NCBI GenBank assembly: GCA_933228675.1
Contig: OW121743.1
Location: 310,001 to 374,000 of the forward strand
Source of the DNA: Stomorhina lunata
Lineage: Eukaryota; Arthropoda; Insecta; Diptera; Rhiniidae
Length of the DNA: 64,000 bases
Reading direction: 5' to 3'
In this document: positions 57,427 to 64,000 of the stretch, piece by piece
Position numbering within the stretch: the stretch's first letter is position 1
How the letters are laid out: every line of letters begins with the position of its first letter
Notes under the pieces: model-generated
What the model saw: only the letters and a program-made list of their open reading frames with translations
Databases searched by the model: none
What the model was told of the DNA's origin: nothing
Translations under genes and position numbers: made by a program

Positions 57427-58204
57427 TATACCCTTCACCACCATAGATGGAAAGGGTATATTGGGTTTGTGCTGATGTTTGTAATGCATAGAAATATTGA
57501 TCTGGGGCCCACCTTTTAGTATACCAATCGACTAAGAATCACTCTCTGAGTTGTTTTAAAGAAATCCGTCTGGCTGGCTGACTGGCCGGTTATCCATGTA
57601 AGCTTGTTATCATTCTACAGATCGTAACTTTAAAGAAAATTTGATGAAATTTAGTCCATGGACGATCCCTATTCTTTTTGGGTGAAATCGGATTACTAAT
57701 TCGGATACCTCCCATAGTGATGCCTTCCCGTAATAGAGTTTTTGGTCCTTTAAAGCCACAAATTTGGTTGTATTTTAATAATATTCAACACAAATATTGC
57801 TTATCATAACTTTAAGCAGTGTTCCTAAGTTTGTAGAAATCGGCCTATATTTGACCATACCTTCCATACAAGACACATTCTCAAAAGACATTTATATACA
57901 CATAAAAGCACAAAAACGTTGAAAACTCTAAAGATAAATGCATTTAATTACTTAAACTTTGCGCAGATAAATATTTTATAAGTATGAACCAATAACCAAA
58001 ATTTGGTAACAATCGGTCCACAATTGACCCTAGCTCCCATATCAGGCCCTTAGCCGGAAATGATATAAGTCTCGAAATTTTGAAAAAATAGCACGTAGTA
58101 TATGTATGTATATCTCTTAGACTTGAGGAAAACTTGTTTAATTGTTGATCCATATTTGAACTTTGTAGTGAAGGGCTTGACCGACTATAGCTTTTCTTAC
58201 TTGT
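57427..58204 (+). repeat. ATACCCTTCACC family interspersed repeat, copy 3
   Basis: Starts TATACCCTTCACCACCATAG with GGAAAGGGTATA and ends GGGCTTGACCGACTATAGCT, TTTCTTACTTGTC. It is closer to copy 2 than to copy 1, sharing GACGATCCCTATTCTTTTTG and the CACATAAAAGCACAAAAACG segment, but lacks one of the two CTTTCCGGAATAGA-type blocks. The minus-strand frame 57944-58207 is a by-product. Confidence 0.85.
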
Positions 58205-60273
58205 CAATTTAATAATTATGTTTATATGAATATCGAATGGTCACACCAAGTTCGTTTAAACCTTGCTCTACTGTAGATCTTTGTTTTTTTGTTTAATTTT
58301 GCTAAAACATCTTTAAAACTAGAAAAATAGTTCAATAAATTTTCAAATGACCTTAAACTTTCTTTTAAAATTATATTAAAAAATAATGAAATTTGGATAT
58401 GAAATGTTACTTAGCTCTTGCTAAAAAAGAGTCATAACATAAAAATTTGAATTGAAATTAATTATTTGATTATGAAATCGTCTTATTTTTTCAAAAGCAA
58501 GCAATAGGTAGATTTGTTTTGTTGCAACAAGGCAATTAAAGATATCGCAAAAAAATAGTCCTTGATCGGAACTAATATTAAGTTTTATTGAAACCTAAAA
58601 TCAATATTCTAAACGCATTTCTCTCAGTACAAATTTGTACTGATTTTAGTCAAATTAGAATTTAGTGTTATCGGTAAAATTTACACAATCTGATGATCTT
58701 CAATTTAAATTTTAAACGGAATATTATTTATGGTAAATTACATTTTATTACAAATTCATGTTAAAAATCGTTTGATTTCTAAGCGATTTCTTTCCCCTTT
58801 TTATAGTTTTCTCACAGCATTTTAGTAACGATCCTGCACTTAATCCAATCTGTTACTAATTCTAATACAAAATTTTTATTTGATGTGTCGCAACTTGAAA
58901 TTTCCGCACAGAAAAAATAGACATTAAAAATGTAGGAAGGAAAAAAATTGTCTAAAACATCATCGGTACAGACAATTGATTTTAGTTTTAGTTCTAACAC
59001 ATGTTACGAACATTTTTTATATCAAAAGTCTCATAAAACATGTCGCTTGTACAGAATAATTTTGAAACAACAATTGAGGGTGAGATTTAGATAGAATATT
59101 TTTGTTTTTTAAATGGGGACTGTTAGAACTACAAAAACAAAAATGACAGCCAAAATTAAGTTGCAAACATTTTAGTTTAGTTTCGCATATTTAGTCATAT
59201 GTAAGTACTTATGTGCAGAAGTGTGTCCGTCTATCTTGTTGTCTGTCCCCCGCCTCTGTGCATACATAACAAATTGCAAAACAGTTCAAAATTTCTTCTT
59301 TTTGATTTTTTTCGGTTGCAGACACAAAATGCGTTGTTGAAATTCATCATCTATGAATACAAAATGAGGGTGGTGGTTCAATGATTTTCACAGATAATAT
59401 TTTATACTTATATGTATATCCAAAAAGGGGTTCCATATATTTTTGGGGAGAGGTTTTTTTTTGTGAAGATAACTATTAAGAAATTGATTTAAATGATAAG
59501 GGATTTTTGCCATATAAATCTATTTAAATACATTTTCTCAATACATACGCACATGTTCAGAATTGATTAAGTCAAAGTTTTTAAAGCCTAAAAACTTAAT
59601 GATACATTAAGTTTTTATGTCTGAACAAACATTTTAGTTTCCCTTGCTTATGAAAAAATTTAGTTTTATAAAGTTTGAAAAAATATAAAAATAAGAAATA
59701 GAAACAAGAAAGAAAGAACATTAGAATTACTGTGACTGAGAAGACGTAAAAAGGGCGTATTTGGTTGGATACATACATAAGTAGATTTATGTTAAACTCT
59801 GCTCTATGAATATGTCGGTCGATCGGCCTTGTTTAGACGATTGATTTAGATTTATGATGCTTCGCTGTTAAAAACCAGCCCAAATCCATCCACAATTTCC
59901 ATTAAAACCAGGGAATTCTGAGTGTGTGTGTTTAAGCAGAACAAACAAATAAATTCTTTGTATAAGATTCTAGCTCCCTTTAATAAAAAAATATACATAA
60001 CAAAAAATGTTCTTTGTTTAATATTAAAGTTACAATTAACAAACATTAAAAAATAAAAAATATTGACTGGATATTGTTTTTGTTTTATTTTGAAAAATTA
60101 AAGATTTTAAAGATTATTCAAAATCCAATTACAAATGTTCATCAAGAATTTAGAAAAAAATATTATTTTTTCTTTATTTTATAAAAAAAAATATTCGCAT
60201 TTTTCTGAAAACTTTGTATTTTTTTTTTTTTTTTTTGTTGTTGAGTAGAATTTCGTTATTCCCCAATTGTTCA
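58205..60273. other. AT-rich noncoding stretch
   Basis: No gene recognised; poly-T runs and AT-rich chance frames only. Confidence 0.5.
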
Positions 60274-60348
60274 TTTACCAGTTAAGCATTACTAATTAAT
60301 GCTACTGTGCCGCTGTTGCTGCTGGTTCTGGTGCCAGAGCTGCTGCCA
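60274..60348 (-). CDS. Candidate Ser/Gly/Thr-rich terminal exon
   Basis: On the minus strand one frame reads ENDSGSSSGTRTSSNSGTV and then ALISNA with a TAA stop. It uses mixed AGC, GGC and ACC codons unlike the surrounding AT-rich DNA. Upstream in this frame a TAG occurs, so an acceptor would have to be close (GATAG|AGAATG); the pyrimidine tract is only moderate. Other frames are also open (MTVAAALAPEPAATAAQ and a Gln-rich frame), as expected from a GCA/CAG-like repeat. It may be coding or a simple trinucleotide-rich segment. Confidence 0.25.
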
Positions 60349-60602
60349 CTGTCATTCTCTATCTACTCTTCTGATATGGTTTTGGGTTTCAAACAAACAC
60401 AAAATAAAAGTATTTTATTACACGGATCGTCTTATTTATGTGGTTGTTTAGTTTTTTTTTTCGATGAGTTTTATAAACCAAGAACTCTCTTAAATTTTAA
60501 CATTTTTCCCTTTACTTAAATATGATTATGGGAATAATGGTTTCTTGTGAACATAATATGATTCCGCTAGCAAAAAATTTGATCATATTGGAGTCTAATA
60601 TT

Positions 60603-61731
60603 CCCAGTAAAACTTTTCATTACCAAATAATGAGTTAAACAGCTAAACTATTGAACACGAACTACTTACTCATTCACTGTTTAAGTCATTACATTAACAT
60701 GGGATGTCATTGGAGGCAAGTACTTACCAATTGCAGAAAAGTAATGAATTGGGTAAGCAATTGGATAACAACAACAACTATTTTTGTTGTTGTTTTATTT
60801 AAAAATACACATTTTTAAACGAAATACAAATTTTTTTTATGACCCCATGGGGGCTCGAACCCAGACCCCTACGACTGCTAGGCGGAGACTCTTTCACTGA
60901 GCTACTTTATATGTTGAAAACTTAGCAGCTTATAATTAATATATACAATTTTTATTTTTAGAACCAAAATTATGTGAAAATAACTTTGTTTTCCCTGCTT
61001 TTTTTGCTTTGTTGTAATTTTTGGAAACATATTTCTAAACGATTTTTTGTAAATGTTTAATGCATTTAATAAACAATAAAGAAGTTTTTTTTAATTATTT
61101 TAAAACTTCCCTTTTGTATAAGTTTTTATATAATATTGGCTCTTACTTACTTAAATAGCCTATAGATACAACCAATTTTCTTCGAACTTGTGCGAATATT
61201 CATCAATTTTATAGGCCAAGTTGTAAAAAATTTTCCTCTACTTGGTCTTTCCATCCCATTTTTTATCGTTCTTATTGGACAACTGCGGTACATGCTAGCT
61301 CACTACGTAACGTCGTTCTTTGGGTGATATCACTAAGAGGTCAGTGTCCACAGTTGAAATGAAGGATAACCAAGATACATAAGTCTAGGCTTACCAAGTT
61401 AAGACCAAGCAGAACTGTTGCTTGGTATCCAAAATCTACATACCTACATAATCAAAATTGACTCATGATAGTATTTTTTCATTACCGTGAGTTAGTTTTT
61501 AAAATTAAAAAATCATTTAAAAATACATTTTTAATAAAATAAATTTAAAAAAAAATTTAAAAAAAATGTTGGTCTTGGTGGGATTTGAACCTGGGCCATT
61601 CAGTTCAACTTACCATTTTAATTACAAATAAGTACTTATGTAATAACTTATTATTTATTCGGAGGGTATGTTGTAGTCATTACAAGGTAACCAGTTACCA
61701 CAGTACTTGCCGTTACCAAAGTTTTGCTGGG
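60603..61731 (-). mobile_element. CCCAG-family TIR element, copy C
   Basis: 1,129 bp from CCCAGTAAAACTTTTCATTA to CCAAAGTTTTGCTGGG, with TT on both sides, in the same orientation as copy B. The tRNA-like module is retained (GGGCTCGAACC at 60851-60861; TCACTGAGCTA at 60895-60905), as is the left B-box-like GGGATTTGAACCTGGGCC near 61581. The central GC-richer part is shorter and more diverged than in A and B. This independent copy fixes the true element ends. Confidence 0.85.
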
Positions 61732-63302
61732 TTATAAATATATTATAAATATATTATAAATATACCATAATATATTATAATTCATATTAAATTTATCAAA
61801 ATTCTATCGATAAGTTCTTCGTAGGTTAAGATAAAATCACATAATCAAAAATATCTGAAATGAAAATGAATTAGGGTAGCACTTGTGATCTGTTATCATA
61901 TTAAGGTAAAATAAATAACTTAGTATGATCGAACTAGGAAACCAAACTTTGATCTATCTTTCTTAATATAATAATGAGGGCGTAAATAATGTGAACAATC
62001 AGTCATAGTATTATATGTAATTCCGCAATAATAATGTGGCTGGTGTACAATCATAATATAATATATTAACAATATATAGTAACTTCATGTTTTTTCCTTG
62101 TGTGTCTTTGTAAAAATAATATATTTTGGCTTTTAAAAGAGGCCTTAGTGTTCGATATAAAATGTTGTATTTTTGGTCTTTCTGGTATCTGGTTGATTTC
62201 CATGACTCGTGTGTCTGCGTTATTTTTTATTGCGCGTATTTGGGGTATTTGGGCATGGGTAAACATTTTTGTTTTAGACATCTCTCTCTGTAGATCAATC
62301 AACAATAAACCCTAGTTTTTGTTTAGTTTTTTTTATTTATTTATTTGTTCGTTATTGTATTATATTTTTCATTTATTCACACATTATATTTATTTTTGTT
62401 ATTGTATGGCTTTCATAGCCTAATAAAAAAAATATATATAAAATATTTCCTATAATCATAAAAAATTTTTAAATACTTTTATTTATAAACAAGAATTTTT
62501 GAAAATATGTTTTATTAATTATTCATGTCTATATGCAGAAATAAAACATCTATAAAATATGTAAAAATCATCTCAAAAATGAAAAGAAATTTGTGTAAAA
62601 ATTAATTCAATTTATCCGATTGTCAATCATAATTTATGTGATGATATAAAATTTGTTTGAAAATTTTAAAAACTTTTTCCTTATGCGTCACTTTTTAAAG
62701 AAAATCACAAACAATACAATAAAAAGAGTCTAAATCAATTATACAAGTTATCATATCATAAATATTTAGTTAAGGAGCCTCTTTGGCTGGCAAAAAAAAT
62801 TCCAACTTTCATAAATATTGATTTATTCATATAAATTAAAATTAGTTAAGCTAATAGTTTTAATAGCAAAAAAAAGTTTTAAACATTATCAAAATAAAAT
62901 TCAAATTATCTTATAATGTATTTTAAAACTCGTAAATATTTAAAATTATATAAAAATTTGTATTTTATTAGAAATTAAAAACATAAAACTTGTTTCATCT
63001 TAAGTAGACATTAATTCTATTTTTTGTGATAAACTTTTAGTCAAATATAAAAATTTTATTTCTTCAAATTAAAAGTTAAATAATGAAACCTGTTAAGTTA
63101 AATTTATTTATAAATGTTTTAAAAGTAATAAGAATTGCATAAAATTGCAACAATTTTAAACGTGCGAATATATCGTCGGTGGCAAGGAATATCGCACAGC
63201 GATTTTTTTCTTTAATTTTTTTTATCGATTTTAAACCATTTACACAACCTTTAACTGGTTTGTAGTTTTCAATATTAATTTGTTTGGGTTAGAAGTAGAC
63301 TT
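61732..63302. other. AT-rich noncoding stretch
   Basis: Begins with four TATAAATATAT-type repeats (61734-61770). At 62066-62305 a minus-strand frame of 79 codons and a plus-strand frame of 71 codons overlap; neither has a recognised motif. Confidence 0.45.
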
Positions 63303-63380
63303 ATATAGTTACTTAAGATCATATAAATAGTTACTTAGGATCATGTAGCTACTCATAATTTTGATCTTAAGTAACTATAT
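63303..63380. repeat. Perfect 19-bp fold-back
   Basis: ATATAGTTACTTAAGATCA (63303-63321) is inverted exactly at 63362-63380. The 40-nt loop contains a direct, diverged copy (ATAGTTACTTAGGATCAT at 63327-63344). Confidence 0.9.
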
Positions 63381-64000
63381 TATGATTCGCTGAAACCATA
63401 TTTTGATTATAACCATTAAAATCATAATTTTCCAAAAAAGTATGACTTCTTTAATAGTCCATACTAAGATAATTTTCACTTTAAGATCGTTTTGATCACA
63501 AATATTGATATCTTAACTTTGAGTAAACTTCCTTTTCTTTTAGGTTATCCTTCCCTAATTTTGTTTTTTTTTTAATTTTTTTAGTGATATTTTCTTTTGT
63601 TATTTTTTTTGCACAAATCTCTCTACAAAATGTTTATGACTAAATGTTTTTTTTTTTAAATTTGTTAATTTGTTTTATTGAGTTTGTATTTTTGTTATTT
63701 TTCAAATCGTTTCGTATTCTTAACATTTTTGTTTGTTATTGTTGCTGTTTAAAGCCCTCATTAAAATTTAAAAAAATGAGTTTTAGAACATTTTTTTTTT
63801 TTTTGGCTAAAACTGGTTTTAGCGTTTTTGTTTTTTTTTTTTTGTTTAAAACAACTTCCCAGCTTGAAAAAAGTTTTATTTTTCAAAAATTATAAATCTT
63901 TCAAATAATTTAGCATGTTATTTTTGTTTTTACTTTAACTATATTTTAAAAATAATAATTCAGAATTATATGTTAAAAGGAAAGAATCTAATGTTTTCTA
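63381..64000. other. AT-rich noncoding end of window
   Basis: T-runs dominate; the 83-codon Phe-rich frame at 63644 is composition-driven. No gene seen. Confidence 0.5.

Noticed and set aside
62066..62315. Overlapping frames on both strands (79 and 71 codons)
   Set aside because: No domain, no start context and no splice sites of note. The overlap in opposite strands is expected by chance at this density.

Overview
The window is strongly AT-rich eukaryotic DNA with no prokaryotic gene organisation. The transposon families suggest a fly, probably a calyptrate such as a blow fly, house fly or stable fly. They include Tc1/IS630/mariner transposases, insect LINEs, and a repeat starting ATACCCTTCACCACCATAG that I recall as common in such flies. 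The species call is inference. No complete host gene is visible. The window reads as intergenic or giant-intron DNA built from layers of dead mobile elements, with a few possible small exons.

0.6-8.4 kb: a graveyard of coding transposons. It holds the N-terminus of an IS630/mariner-related (DUF4817-type) transposase (606-869, minus), an almost complete Tc1-like element with TA duplications (1214-2974), a frameshifted DUF4817-type transposase (3172-4345) and a LINE with an internal deletion (5236-6290). A TAA-flanked MITE (7071-7692) and a tRNA pseudogene (7774-7843, minus) follow.

10-32 kb: accessory repeat country. The main find is a family of TIR elements (ends CCCAGCAAAACTTT / AAAGTTTTACTGGG) with TT or TA flanks and internal tRNA-like modules carrying pol III A and B boxes. 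Complete or partial copies lie at 10218, 14287, 15674-16952, 16953-17572, 18332-19584, 26.7-28.0 kb, 30577-31906 and 60603-61731. Two near-identical copies face each other (15674-16952 and 18332-19584), forming a large inverted repeat around an older relative. A second family (ATACCCTTCACC...GACCGACTATAGC) has copies at 14483, 30768 and 57427; the 30768 copy sits inside a member of the first family. A decayed LINE reverse transcriptase (20330-21030, minus), a TA-flanked MITE (24468-24905) and two tandem arrays complete this part.

33-45 kb: small MITEs with readable ends (two TTAA-flanked piggyBac-like, one TA-flanked, others of unknown type), a LINE fragment interrupted by an insertion (37.26-37.96 kb, minus) and a transposase scrap (43.08-43.30 kb, minus).

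45-64 kb: mostly AT-rich noncoding DNA with a hAT-like MITE (55269-55797), further copies of both families and several possible exons. Possible host sequences are a 44-nt exon with good splice sites (23959-24002), short reading frames behind strong 3' splice sites (32620, 38737, 48324), a DEG/ENaC-like HG-motif reading frame (34093-34226), an A-rich candidate first exon with a consensus donor (about 52.6-54.1 kb), and a Ser/Gly/Thr-rich frame on the minus strand (60274-60348). None is proven.
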